A stretch of DNA of 64,000 bases from Ulota crispa. Its lineage: Eukaryota; Streptophyta; Bryopsida; Orthotrichales; Orthotrichaceae. The position numbers and the translations under genes were made by a program. The stretch covers positions 436,501 to 500,500 of the forward strand of contig OY987242.1 of the NCBI GenBank assembly GCA_963920765.1. The letters run 5' to 3'. Numbering within the stretch: position 1 is the first letter of the stretch; the number at the start of each line of letters is the position of its first letter. The notes under the pieces were generated by a model. That model searched no databases. It was not told where the DNA came from and saw only the letters and a program-made list of their open reading frames with translations. Below, in pieces: positions 1 through 13,300 of the stretch.

Positions 1-367
1 ACAAGCGCGTGGAACAATCACAAAGGTCGCACTGGATCTCTCAGTCAATAAAAATCTACGTACTGAAACAAGAATGTCCACTCGTGCTAGAATAAATCAC
101 CCAGGGAAGAACTCTGAGGAGTATGAAGTTCAAAACTTTAGAAATTCTTCGAAAAAATTAAAAGAAATTCCGTTTACAATTGAGGGCCGTTGGGCAAGAT
201 TGACTTTGAGATAAAACCCGGGTCACAATGTGCTGTGCGATCTTTCTGGCCTCGTCTTTTCGATCGTGCAGCTGTCGGTCTGAATTTACTCCTGACCAGA
301 ACAACCACACTAGGAGCTCAGAGTGTACCTCTTGCCCTCGATAAAAAATGCTTTTCTGACTTTACAA
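1..367. other. 3' flank of the Rab escort protein gene
   Basis: No reading frame here has recognisable protein similarity. The stretch lies just past the stop codon of the minus-strand REP gene and probably holds its 3' UTR. I see no repeat or RNA gene in it. Confidence 0.5.
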
Positions 368-3300
368 TCAAAGCACATCTACCTCCTCTGTATCTCCATC
401 TCCTTCATCACTTATGGAGGTAGCCGGAAGCTTAGGGAAAAAATCATTTTCTGGATAAAGCTCGTGGAATATCTGCCGGACAGACAAGACTCAGTCTTAG
501 TCAAAAGCAGTACAAGAATTGCTATACAGCAAGTACTGTGCTCGACCAAAAAAAGGAGAGGCATAATATATCACGTACTCAGAGCAAAAATCACTTGCGT
601 ACTGATCCAAAGCACAGGACGATTTCAGATATTATATTCACAAAAGCTGATGGACCTCCTTCTAACCAGAAGTATCTGTGAACAAAGTATCGAAAACTGA
701 TAGCCTTCTCTGCTCATGGATTTTCTTTTTCCAAGTATTTTAGCTGGTAAATGTAGACCGTTTTGGAAACAGACAAATGAATCAGAAGGTAAATATAGAA
801 AAGGTAGGCGGTAGCATCGTACCATCTCGGTGTATTTCATCATGCTGCGGTAATCGATACTTCCATCCGGCATGGCGCACATTTTCAATCCTGTCATGGC
901 CTGTTCATGCAAGAAAACGTGGTCGTTACATCAGATAGTACTCGATGACGACAGTGCAAGGGATACCGAATCGCATAAAACAGAAACGTAGCAAGAACTT
1001 GAGCATATGCCGGGTTACCTGAGCGGGATTTGGAATTTCCTGGACGAGGAAGATTGACCATAGCAACTTTGGTTTGTGTTCTTCAGTAGCTGCCTCGGAT
1101 TCATTCTCTCGAAATAAGGAGTCTTTCACAGTCTGCAGGGTTTCTTCAGCTTCTGTTGCGTCTGAACACTTCACTGATAGATGTACAATAAATCTAAACC
1201 CGTCACCAGCCACAAACAGAAATTAAATCAGAACTGATAACGATGTAGAATAAAACCAGGATAAGAGTTTCAATTCCAGGATCATCAAAAGGAGTTGTTA
1301 CCACTTTGAAACGAAACTAAAATGCAGCGCCTAGACGGTCGATTTAAAAAAATGCGGTTTTTACCCGACATGGGTTGAGCTGAAGAAAGTTAATAAGATG
1401 TGGATTAAGAAGCCTACGTCCAACCAATCTATGGGCCTCAGTATCAAAGATGCAGAACCAAGTGGCCATGATCTGAGGTCATCATATAAATTCTATTACG
1501 ATGAAAGTCTCGGGCAAGTTAAAGCTGATTAATGCGAAAAACTGCATTAGAACTCATATCACAAAGATAACCAAAAAAGCATTTGAACTTACCTGCCGTC
1601 AGGACAGACATCAGACGCTGCTCCCAGCTGCAATGCTCTTACAACCTTCGACTTCCGTCCATTAATAGCTGCGCAAAATTTGGTATAGTCCGCGTGAGCG
1701 ACTTCTGCACAATAGCATTGTTACTGCTGATGATATAACGACTATTAATAAAATTTACATAGATCAACAAGCTTTGAAATGATCCAAGGTTTCACTCCAG
1801 TCACGTTCCAATATATCAATCGGACTTCTAACAAGGTCATAGGGAGTGAGAGGACTCACAACCGGGAGGAAAAATGACTAGAACACTGCTTAATCCGGGT
1901 TGCAGGGGTTGGTCTGTTATACAAACGCAGCGGGCCACTTTTGTCGAGCCTCCACCAATGTCACGCCCTCCAGAAGATGTGCTCGGGACGTCAGACGAAC
2001 GTAGCTCTGCACTTTCTTCTGCATCTAAATCACTGGAAGTCGTTGTGGGCGTAGATTCTGATGTAGCAGGATGTTCCACACAGAACGTAGGACTGGCAAT
2101 CACCTTCTCACTATGAAGTACCTGCCCTGATGCTATTTTTACGCCCTTACAATCCCCACTTTCCTGCAGGGTTCATCATGACCAGTCAAGTACGCAAACT
2201 TAATAGATTGTAAGGTAATCTCGTTGTATGAAGATTCATGTTTCAGAGTGAAAAACCGTTATTATACGGCTCGAAGACGAAGTCACCTATGGGATAGTCA
2301 AATAGAGTACCTTGTCAAGTAGGAGACTAACGACTGGCATTCGCAATACCTGGATGACAGAATACAGCATGTTGTCATCTTGTTATGAATACCAGTAGGA
2401 TGCAATTAAAATTCAAATATTTAATCAATTCACATTCCTTGCGTCAGAGTCACGATACTGCAAAATGATGGGAAATCTGCATATGAAAGGAGGAAGACGT
2501 AAACGGGGGAGCAGTTTCTTACATATAGAGCTCCGCGTACAGCTGCACAGCGACAGAATGCTTGCGGCAAATCTCCATGACCGTACATGGGGTACAAAAA
2601 AGCACCTGGTGCATCTGGAAACCTGAAATTGGAGAAAGAGAATCCTCAGGGATATAACAAAGCTAAAGTTGATTGTGAATACGAATTTAGAGATGGGCAG
2701 TCTGAAGAAAGCCAAACCTTACCTACTCGCGGACGTCAGGTAAAGAGCCAAACTCTGAAGGCCATCCTTGGTTGAGATGAGGGTTGCTGCATCTGGACTT
2801 TGTTCCTGGTCGTCATCGACCAACGCAATCGCATACAGGATGATTCTAATATACACAAAAGCAAAATCATAAGCAGAAAATACAAAGAAAAAACCCTTTT
2901 ATCACTACTGCTTTGAATCCAGCAAGAGAAAACCAGGCCACTACTACATTCCGTCATCAGGAGAACACTTACTCCTAAAGAACGACGGATTCATAGTTAC
3001 AAAATGACCAATTCGATTGGTCGATTGTGAAAAAATAAATTCAAAGGGGATCAAATCTTATATCACCAGAATCAGTAAAGAGCATTGCATGCGTTGGTCA
3101 ATAAACAAACAAGATTGGACAGAAAAGAATCCCCAGATGATCCACTCAAAATTGCTGGAAAAATCACGCGGCCCAATTTGGGGGTTTTGGTGTAACAATA
3201 GTGAAAGTGTACTAGAGTTCATCACAAAGGACTGCTAGGAACAGATTCAACGTACTCTTGAATTGAAATAGGTAGTTGTTGCTTCCGGAGAAGCTCCACG

Positions 3301-4572
3301 AAGGGCCTGTCAAGGTCCACGGCTACAAGTTCTGCGTCCTCAGCTTCTGTATAATCAGTTACCAGCTTGAAAAACCGCATCAAGAAGCGCTTGTCCGAGA
3401 GGCTCAGAGTCTTATCCCGAAACACATCAGCACGAGATGCTGGAACAGCAGTCATTTGACCATCTCTGCAGGAACAATTTCAGACATGTAAATTTCGAGT
3501 CGTATCAACTTGAACTTTCTCTGCCTCACTATTTCATTCCACCTATACGACCTTCAACATTACATCCTAATTGTACTTCAAACATGGATATTAAGATGTG
3601 AATTAAAGCTCAAAGGCTGCTGACAGTTTCTTTCTCAATGCCTATGATGATGATTTCTGTGCAAAAAATGCTTCACAAAAAGTTACGCTTGTCAAAGGTC
3701 ACATGTATTTGTAGTTGACTTAAAGCCACTTGCTGTTTTACCATTTGGTATTGTAAAATATGCACATGCTAACCAATCAAGAAAATTTCATCAATCAAAA
3801 GGAACATATTCACAAAAACCCTTAAAACCCTAGATTCTCGGATGTTTATTCGGAGCGAGTCCAACGCATGAACCGGTGAAGGCGAAGCAATACCTCCAAA
3901 TGAAGCTCGCCTCAACAGCCTTGAATCTGACATGATGGTCTGCTTGCGCATTTATGAGTGCATCCACCAGAGGGCCAGCACAGAACACAACCTTGGGTCC
4001 TAGAAAATACCAAACCCATTCCCTTCTTATGTATCCAAGCATCTCGTGGTCTAAATGCTTTGTAAGCTGCGATGACATCAAAGTTTCCCACCTTGAAACA
4101 GCTCTTTTTCATTGTAAAGTAATGTAAAACTTCAAATTAAACATTTACCTGCCAAATCCAAGCTGTAACGATTCAGCCGCCCAAGCGCCGATTCATCGTG
4201 CGGAGCGGACACCTTGACAGAAGAGTACAACACGGGTGCATCCTTCACATCGAGAAGAGTGTACTTCAAGTCTTCGGGAGGAAGAGCTAATTCCTCCTCC
4301 GAGGAGAAGGTAGGTTTCGGCAATAGCCCGCCAGCTGATGCAAACGATCCGAATTGAAAGAATGAGAGCGACGCCCAAGGCGATAAGTAACCCTCGTACG
4401 CGTCCAGATGCAACACCGTCTTCCCCGACGACGCGATCGCGGCCGCCAGGATGGACTCCGGCAGCCCCGTGCCTACCACGATCGCATCAAACGCGCTCGG
4501 CTCTATCATTTTCCTTTGCTCTACAATCCAAGCTTGCACAGATGCACGCTTCCCAACACACTCAATCTCCAA
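368..4572 (-). CDS. REP: Rab escort protein (REP / CHM-like), 11 exons
   Basis: REP presents newly made Rab GTPases to geranylgeranyl transferase II and delivers the lipidated Rab to membranes; it belongs to the GDI/REP superfamily. Exons (minus): 4572-4149, 3999-3894, 3465-3256, 2845-2723, 2622-2523, 2349-2311, 2163-1863, 1668-1593, 1193-1019, 900-823, 472-368. All junctions are GT-AG and in frame. The N-terminus has the FAD-like nucleotide-fold motif [14 protein letters not shown], followed by [29 protein letters not shown], the [20 protein letters not shown] block and VLRMPV are REP/GDI landmarks. A Met at 4509 gives 557 aa, close to the usual plant length of about 560; the Met at 4572 would add 21 residues. 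An acidic tail precedes the TGA. The smallest exon is 39 nt. The gene is divergent from the CHMP7-like gene. Identification is firm; the start is the only doubt. Confidence 0.93.
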
Positions 4573-5146
4573 TTCTAATACTTCATCCCAGGAAACGCGA
4601 TACTCTTACCGAGGATCGATCGAAATCGAATCAATATTGCTAATTCAAATCCCTACGGCAAAAATCACTCAATCCTCGGAATTGAGCAAAGACATGCACT
4701 CCAGCAGAGGACTCCCAATCAAGGAGCTGCCACGTAGGCATTTATGTTGCCACGTCAGATATATCGTTGGTGTTCCTCAGTGAACTAACTTTGTGAAGTA
4801 TCACTCTCTGGGTTCAGTTCGGGTCTTGAAGACCTAATTTGCAAGTTGTGATGGGATTTCTGCTTGATTCTGGATCGTGGAGGAAGCAGGTTTGTTCTCT
4901 TGGAGGTCGAGGAAGGAAAGAAGAATTCTGCCGATCGACCAAGTAAGAGAGACCAGTTGAAGAGCAGGAAATCATGTCGCAAGTGCAAATTGCTTTAAGA
5001 CTGTTTATGGGCTTCGAAGAATCAAGAACTTGGTGAAGTAGCTGTGGGAGGTGGTGTTTGCATTTAATTGGATTTTTTTGTTCTGGAAATTAGTTCACGG
5101 AGTTAGCGTGATGAGGAGGGAGCTTGAGTGTTGGTGAGGTCTCGCT
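4573..5146. promoter_or_regulatory. Divergent promoter between REP and CHMP7-like genes
   Basis: About 0.57 kb separates the start codons of two head-to-head genes (0.64 kb if REP starts at 4509), so both 5' UTRs and both core promoters must fit here. It is less AT-rich than the repeat regions further right. I see no clear TATA box placed to serve either gene alone. Shared regulation is inference from spacing. Confidence 0.55.
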
Positions 5147-8100
5147 ATGGCTGCAAAGGAGCTCCGAGAGTCGCCGCTGGCGGCGTTTCTGAGATCCGAG
5201 GTGCCGGACTGGAACGATGAGGTGGTTGCTAGAGCTCGATACAAGGGTTTTACAGGTCAAAGAGCTGATTGGGAGAATCGCCTGCATTTCTGGAAGGACT
5301 TGGTGGTGAAGAGTGCGCGCCAGCTTGGCCTGGTCGCTATTGAACCCAACCAAGTACGTGATCCTTGAATTTGTCTTTCTGGGAATTGAATGTCATGTTT
5401 ATTCTGTGGTCCTGGATCTGTTTTGATTGTGTGAGTCTGCTGAATTGCCGAATTGCTGCATTTCTGCCAGGTCCAGCATCTATGGTTTCTTCGTGAAGGG
5501 ATCACTCCATTGGGAATATCTACGGTTCTGGTATAGCGCTCAAATCCTACTCTCATATTGCTTCCTTACTTGATGGGATCTTTATTTATCGACCAACAAG
5601 TCGAGTCTGTGTGACTTTGTATACCTTACTTTCTTTGAATCTATAAACTCTACGCAAAGTCGGTTTTAATGCCACTTTGTATTGCTCCAGTTTCTTCAGA
5701 TGAATAGCTTGGAATCTGAGCCAACATCATGTGCAACTTGTGCAACTAAGGTTGAGATAGCAAGCTTCAAAATAATCAATTGCATTCATGGCACCTTGTG
5801 ATGTACTGAGATAACAAGGGGTCAAGTAACGGCTGTCATGAAACCTTCACCAATTCAAAGGGTGTTCTATTTTAACAAGAAAAACGACCAATTCCACCAT
5901 TGACTTGATGAATGTCACCAATCTCTCGTAGAAACAGTCATTCTTCTGGGCGAAATGGAGTACCCTTTTGTATTGGAGCTTTTATCTCAAATATTTTATC
6001 ATGTCACATAGGATCCATGGAATCTCCACCTCGCCATGCTCATTCCTTGTACTTGGACTGCAGTATTGTAAAGCGCCATTGCACAGAACAAGGTAAATCA
6101 AATATATACTGATTGCAGAACCAGTTGAGGCGTATCTCAAGCTTGCTGCTTGAATTCTAAGTGGCAGTGCAAACACAGTAGTTTTGAAACTAAGATTCGT
6201 TTTCTTCTTTCCTAGACTGAAATGCGTAAATCTGGGGAGCTCCAAACAAGGGAAGATTTGATGCAACCCCAGGCAACGCTTGCTCAGTATACTGGCTCAG
6301 TTTTCAAACAAGTTTTCACATGGGTGGGTAGCCAAGTCCGTGGTACACCTGGTGGAACAACACTGGAGAATGGACTACCTGATATGCTGATCGTTACTTC
6401 TCTACTCCAGGTACATTTTTTCTGGGACCTTGCTTGCGTCGTAACATTCTAGAGAAGTTTTGACTGTCCACCCTTTTCAGTATAGCTGCACTGTGGTTGG
6501 CAATAACCACATTTATCTATAATATTGGCAATAACTACACTGGCCTTTATCCGTTGGTTGAGTACCCCTGCCTTCATTCTTGAACTCAACATTGTCATAA
6601 ACCTGGAATTTTTATTTGCTGACACGGCTTTTTCTAATGCATACTCACCTCCTGTGATCTATCTGAGTGCCTTTCAAATAGTAATACATCTCGAACTGTG
6701 ACTAGTGATCCCTATTTGTGAATTGAACGATTTCTCATCAGGAACGCAGCTCACTTGTCATCAAAGCGTTGTCAGAATCTGAGTGGAGGCATGTGTGTGT
6801 GGTGACAATGACGCGGTTCCGAGACCTCTGTGGTTCCCCGGAGACTGCGGATATACTGATGGCGGCGCTAATTAATCAAGGCAAAGCTCACCACATCAAA
6901 TTGGACGAGAAGGAAAAGATTGAGGTGCGCACCTGGCAACTGCGTGCTTTCTTTGATTTTTGTCTTATTGTTCGAAATATTGTCGCTGGTATTTCTGCTG
7001 TACTGATCTGGTATCTTTTGAGAAATAGCCGAGTGCTCATTAGGAATCAATATAAGACCGTACCTTCGTATGTGGTGAGGGAGAACAGTGTTGCCTACAG
7101 CACTTACCTGTGCTTGTCTTCCATTTTAACCACAACGCTCGGTATATTTCGAAGTTTACATCGAGCTGACTCTCGTTGCAGGGAATCAAAATTGCTCTGA
7201 AGGATGAGCCTGTTCCAGCTGTCTTGGAAATCGACACTCATGTGCTGCGCTTGCACTGGACCTTGGAAAGGCTCAAGGAGCAATTAAATATCGTTGATGC
7301 ACGTGTAGCAAGGTGAGACACTAATTCTGTACGTAATTCTCTGTTTATCCCTTGCGTTTATTTGGAATACCAAGTCAGCTATTATGAGCAACAAGCTTAA
7401 CTTAGTGCTAAGTTCCGATCTTTTATGCCCAATTTTTTATTCATCCCCATCAATGTAATCGTGCAAACTGTGATCACTCCTATCGTGTTAAGTCGGAGAA
7501 CCAGAACTATGTACGAGTAGGTAGCTTGCCAGATGACAAGTGCTTGACCTAATATTGGCAACATACAGATGCGAGGGACTCGCACTCTAGCCCTTTTTTC
7601 CCCTGATTTTTAAAGTACGTTTGGTGGTGTTTGTACAGCGCAAGAGCTACAACGGTGTTGGCTCTGAAGTCAGGGGACAAAAAAGGGGCTCTTCGACATG
7701 CACGGCGGCTGAAGGTCCTGACGACTAGCAGGGAAAAATGCGAGACTTTCTTGGACAGAATTGACGAGGTCTTGGCTTCCATTGCCGACGCAGAAGCAAC
7801 TAAAAAGGTGAGTAACTATTGCTTTCAATGTCATGTGTGCAGAATGCAAAGCAGTAAGAATGTTCTAAGTTGGAGAAATGGTCACATCTTAGGTTGGACT
7901 CTGTGCTATAAAGCGCTGAATTATCTATTACGTTTTCACCATTCCGAGATCTGGACTTGATAATGCAGGTTACTGATGCCGTGAAGATCGGAGTGCAAGC
8001 GATCAAAGAGAACCATGTCACCTTGGCCGAGGTTCAAACGTGTTTGGAAGAGGTGGATGTAGCCATCTCACAGCAACGTGAAACTCAGGCTGCCTTAGGT

Positions 8101-8966
8101 ACCGCCTCCGCTCTCTCTTTCTTTTTTGTTTGCTTTAGTATCAGAGTGCGGTATCTTGACCGTTTTTCTTTCTTGAAGTTTCTGTGAACACATGATTTCG
8201 TTTGGCTATGCCTTGGTCGGAAGTGAACACGCATAGATCGTTGTCTAAATAGACACTTGTGTTTACCCTTCAGATCCAAATTGGACCTCTTGTTCTTTTG
8301 AGCACTTTTGAGTGGGTCTCGTGGGACTTTCTTCTGTTCAACTTTATTTGTGCTGCAACCAACACATGCAGTGTTCTTCACTGATTCTGGTGATGTAAAT
8401 TTTGGTCCCGTCCAAATTACTTAATCAATATATTCACTATAAAACTACGAAATCTTGGTCTTTTCAGCTTAGGACATACATAGGAGTCCACAGTCTCAGT
8501 GTGAATATTTTTGTTGTCTTCCCTGTTGCAGAATTTCAGCGTTTATTTTTTAAAGCAAAGCATATTAAAGGGGTATCAGGTGTGATGAGTTGAGGAGACA
8601 TATCATATGCCTTCCTGCAAGTGAACCAGCTCTTTTTTTGCAAGTCCTGTAGGTCATGTTTGAGGTTGTGATTGAACAGAACGCTCACGTCTCTCTGCAG
8701 GGGAGGCGCCGCTCTCCACAGACACTGACGACGCGGAGCTTGAAGAAGAACTGTTGTTATTGGAAGCTGAGTTGGACAACGACTCCCTCATTCAAATCAA
8801 CGATTTACCGGAGGCTTCTCGTAGAGAAAAGGTGCCTAGCACTAGCGCATCTCAGCCTGGACGGGTAATTGAAGATTCAAATAAGGAAGAAATCATCCTA
8901 CAGGATGAAGGGTCCGCTGATTCATTAGAAAGAGCATTTGCGAAGCTGGAACTTGAACTTGCTTGA
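5147..8966 (+). CDS. CHMP7: CHMP7-like ESCRT-III protein (SNF7 family), 8 exons
   Basis: CHMP7 is an ESCRT-II/III hybrid that recruits ESCRT-III polymers to nuclear envelope and endosomal membranes. Exons: 5147-5353, 5471-5530, 6216-6410, 6742-6924, 7182-7312, 7639-7807, 7969-8098, 8701-8966; all GT-AG, in frame, giving 446 aa (human CHMP7 is about 450). Residues 1-215 are the winged-helix-like N-terminal half, with the conserved WFLREGITPLGISTVL. The SNF7 helical half starts near residue 231 (DTHVLRLHWTLERLKEQL) and includes the basic SGDKKGALRHARRLK helix. The C-terminus is acidic (EELLLLEAELDND) and ends LERAFAKLELELA, which may act as a MIT-interacting helix; that is inference. The ATG at 5147 is the first in frame. 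Its partner across the promoter is REP. Confidence 0.93.
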
Positions 8967-9203
8967 ATGCCTGGGAAGCTGAAGTTGCTGTTCAGTTGTA
9001 TCATAACACTTGCAACTCTTTTACAGTACATTGCTCTTTGCTCAGGCATGCTCTGCAGATATATATTTCATCACTTACTCTTTAATCCCTGAATGCCCAA
9101 GCTAAACAAATAAGTCCACTTTGAAAGGTAGTAGTGGATTGTAGTTATATTTCAAAACACGTTAGAATTGTTCAAAAATGTAAAGTAAAACTTCTTCTTT
9201 ATA
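8967..9203 (+). other. 3' flank of the CHMP7-like gene
   Basis: Probable 3' UTR and downstream sequence, ending where a MITE target duplication begins. No gene seen. Confidence 0.5.
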
Positions 9204-9212
9204 TTAATTCAA

Positions 9213-9534
9213 GGGAAATTTTGATGGATACCTCTAAAGTTTGCAATATTTGTATAGATACCCTTGTTTTTTCAGAAATTGCACAAATACCCTTAGACCA
9301 TAATCTTCAAGCGTTTGTTTTATTGTGCATGCCACTTCCTTTTTCCTTTGTGCACGCATTTCTTCGTTTTTGTTCTACATTGCACTCCTTTCTTCAACAT
9401 TGATCATGAAGGGAGTGATGAGCAAAAAAAAAACGCCTGAAAATTATGGTCCAAGGGTATTTGTGCAATTTCTAAAAAAACAGGGGTATCCATCCGAATA
9501 TTGCAAGCTTTAGGGGTATCCATCAAATTTTCCC
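9213..9534. mobile_element. MULE-type MITE, copy 1 (GGGAAATTTTGATGG termini)
   Basis: A 322-bp element begins GGGAAATTTTGATGGATACC and ends with the inverted match GGTATCCATCAAATTTTCCC. It is flanked by TTAATTCAA (9204-9212) and TTGATTCAA (9535-9543), a 9-bp target duplication with one mismatch. The G-rich terminus plus 9-bp duplication fits non-autonomous Mutator-like elements. Another inverted block (roughly GATACCCTTGTTTTTTCAGAA) lies just inside each end. A relative sits at 52920-53231. Confidence 0.8.
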
Positions 9535-9543
9535 TTGATTCAA

Positions 9544-10310
9544 TTTGTGACTTTCCTTCAAGCTTTTCAAATGATATGGAAGCAACCTCTTTATGCCATT
9601 TACGCACTTAAGAATTCATTTTGCCAAGGTTGTGAGTCTCGGCGCTTGAAAGGAAACAGCACGGCAGATATTCATGACTATACTCTGATCCCTAACAACC
9701 TCCGATCTACTTTCCTCACCATCTGTGTGCTGCCACATGAAAGCACTCATAGTTCCTTCACGTTGACCATCCTCCCAAATACAGCTTTCAATTCATTCAT
9801 TTGCGCAGCTACAGCTGCAGGAAGTGTAGGTTTATCACATGCGAAGGCTGGTAGGGCTTTCAAAGTCATGATTATCATACAAAACAACTCAGGTCATGCA
9901 GAAGAGCAAGTTCTCTTGAAATTTCAAGAGAAACATAGCCAGGATGTCTTACACTCAAACAACAGCCAGCAAAAACCAGCCCTACTCAGATGTTTCAGTA
10001 ACATATACATTAAAACCCTCTCCAGTGACACATTTGTGCTTGCATTTTCCTTCTACATCCATCCAGATACGGTTTTAGTTTCGAGTCATGTCTACAAAAT
10101 TCACGGGCTTGAGTTTTCATAACATTACTGTACAGTAACAGAGGCCTTATTTATAAAAGTTTACATGCATTGTTTCATCCAGTTTCCATTTTAGTATGCA
10201 GTCGTGCCTGCAATTTTCGAAAGCTTCTGATTTCATGGCACTGCTGAAGTAGAATCGGCGCTCATTTGGACATCTGCCCCAGGTTGCGAGAAAATCAGCT
10301 TTTGGCAGCC
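9544..10310 (+). promoter_or_regulatory. 5' region of the GDSL esterase gene
   Basis: About 0.77 kb between the MITE and the GDSL start. It carries a 195-codon open frame (9535-10122, TTG start) with no recognised similarity, which I treat as chance. The promoter and 5' UTR of the GDSL gene should lie here. Confidence 0.4.
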
Positions 10311-13300
10311 ATGGCTGGTGACCATTCCCTGGTCATGGAAGTGGCAATACTGGTAGTGGTGCTACTGCACAGCTGCTCACGGAGTTTCATCTCCGTGGAA
10401 GCACAACCCTTGTTTCCAGCCATGTTCATTTTTGGAGACTCGTTGGTGGACAGCGGCAACAACAACTACATTGCTCTGTCACTGGCTAAGGCGAATGTTC
10501 TCCCTAACGGCATTGATTTTCCCACGGGCACCGCCACGGGGCGCTTCTGCAATGGCCGAACCGCCTTTGATGTCTTGTGTGAGTTGCCTCCAACACTCTT
10601 GCGATCCTCACAAACCTTTTGATTAAATTGCGGGTCATGATCTTTGTTTTTTTGCCGATTTTGCCGATTTTGGCAATATTTTTGTGATTCCATATTTAGC
10701 CTCTGGTGGTTTTCTATTTTTTCTCAATACTGTCAATCGAAGTGGTTGCTTCAAAGCCATGAATCTTTGGTCATATAGGGATCAATGCTGTGACCATTGA
10801 GATTTTATTAAGTCAATATAACGCAAAGCCACAAGGGTAATCTAATATTTCAAATTCCATTGAAGATGAAGCCGTGCTAGAACAGCTAAGTAGCTGCAAA
10901 TATGGGCTCAACAGATTCACTTCGGTCTAAGCACTCAGGAAGCAGGATTCAACGTGATGTTTGTTAAATTGGGTTTAGAATAACTGGACTAAGTTTTCCA
11001 GTTTACTGGAATCCATCATCGCAGAGCATCAAGTTTGTGATAAATTTAATGTTCTGAAATTGAGGTGAATCATTCCATCTGAGCTTCAAAGCAGAACTGA
11101 CTGGGTTGTGGTATAATGATTGTGAACGGTAATGGCAGGTGACCTAGTGGGTCTCCCATATCCGCCTCCAGCCTTAGCTCCTAGAAGCCGAGGGCCTGCT
11201 ATTCTCCGGGGATTGAACTACGCCTCTGGTGCTGCAGGAATTTTGAGTGAGACGGGTGCAGACTATGTAAGAATTGCGCAACGCAAACTAGCTCATGCAA
11301 AGAAATTACATAATCACTTGGCCTCCAAACATTATTAGTGCATTGTTTTAACTATAATTGCACTACCTCTAGAAATTTGGAATTTTGCTTGAAAACATGT
11401 TAAAACCGGCTGGCTGAATAATGCATGACACGTTGATGGATGGTTAGAGCCGGTCTTGGAACATAAGAATTAAATCTGCATAAGTTTCCTCTTATAAATT
11501 AATGTGCATCATGCATTAAACTCGGAAAACAGAAGTCTAAACACCAATGGTTTCAATACCTTGAGTAAGCTTGAAGTCTTAGTTAATTCTAAGCACGAGC
11601 TTGTATGCCGTGAAACTAGTATCAAGGGAGTTTTCATTGAAATGGAAAACAACAGTTAAAATGATGCCAAACGGGAGTATAATTGTATCAACCTGAAAAC
11701 TTTTCTTTCCCGGAAAAACTGTTCAAGTGCATCTCATTTTTGACACTTGGATACTTGCAGATTGAACTGAAAACCTGCCTTATAATTATTTTGTGCAACA
11801 TAGTTTAGGTAACAATAAGGTATAAATTGCTTTGAGAAACATGGTAGAAACAATGATTCAGAGAATGTTATGCTCAGGGGGAATTCAGACAGGGGAACAT
11901 ACAAATTTCTCATGTTCTGGATTTCCCCTTCAAGGTCAAAGAAATGTTGCATAAATATTGGCGAGGTCAGGGTGTTGCTGATTTTAACACACATCACATG
12001 ATTAGAAATATTACCTTTCTTGTCAATGATTTTTGCAGATTGAACGGCTCTCATTTGACCAGCAAATTGCCATTTTCCGAGGATCTATTTTGGAAGTGCT
12101 TCTCATGCTGGGACCATTGGCTGCCAACAACTTACTCCACGACTCTTTATTTGCAGTGGCCATGGGGAGCAACGACTATGTTAACAACTATTTGCTCACT
12201 AGTAACAATTTCACCCGAACCATGTACACCCCTTCCCAGTTTGTGCAGCTTCTCATGTCCACTTACCGAACCCAACTCACGGTACAAATCCTTTTCTTTC
12301 TCTTGTTCAAATTCTATGGGTTCCATTATGAGTGTTGAGTTTTGTACACATCCTATGAATCTCACAACAAGAAACATTCCCAATGAAGGACCAAGTAGTC
12401 CACGTTGGGCCTCACTTTTGTTTTATATTTATAGCAGTTTTTAGTATGCCAAAAGGAAATTTATATATTTTCTCACTCTTAAAACATATAAATTACTCAC
12501 ATATGCAATGTTCTTCAATAGTTGAAATGATGTGAAGTTTTGCCCCCATATGAATTATAGTCTTTAGAAAAAAATCTTTTTAAATTGGCCAAATAAGATT
12601 AGGAATCAAGAATGTAATTTAATTCATTACATTGGGATGATTATGACATATGTGTCAAACTTTGGAGCTTGAAGTTTACCTAAGCTCTAAAAATAAAAAT
12701 AGGTATAATTTAGGTTTTCATGTGGGTGGCAATAAGGTTACTCACTTTGTGGGTTTATACCAAGTGAGGGAGTTTGACACTTGATTGTTTGCAACCTAAA
12801 GTTTAAATACAAATTGTCAATAGAAACATTATGTTCATGGCAAAAAGAAATTTGACAAAGTTCTAATGAGAATATTGTGTCCACACAACTTAACATGGCA
12901 TATGTAAATGTCATAGCTGTCTTTTTTTTCCAAATTCAAGAATGGCTCATCACAACATGTGACAAATGTTAAGTACATAACAATTTGTGGAATAGTTTGT
13001 TGTCCTGAAATCATGCATTAACATAAACATTGAGAGATTTTGTATGTTGTTGCCTTGATCCATTACATGGTGGAATTTGGTGGCCTTCAAAATAACAAAA
13101 CTTCACTCATTTGAATGTGCTGTCTTTGCAAAGACAATGTTTAAAGAACTCTTTGCTAAAATTTTGCTAAAGTTTCCATTTGCCTTATTTTGTCAAGCAG
13201 ACTCTTTACAACTTGGGTGCTAGGAGAGTTGTGGTTCTAAACATAGGCCCTTTGGGGTGCATGCCATCTCGTTTGGCATTGGGGAGCATTGACGGTACTT

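Noticed and set aside
4338..4783. Plus-strand open frames over the REP first exon
   Set aside because: Opposite-strand shadows of the GC-richer REP coding sequence.
9535..10122. 195-codon open frame upstream of the GDSL gene
   Set aside because: It starts only with TTG inside a MITE duplication, has no recognised domain, and lies where the GDSL promoter must be.
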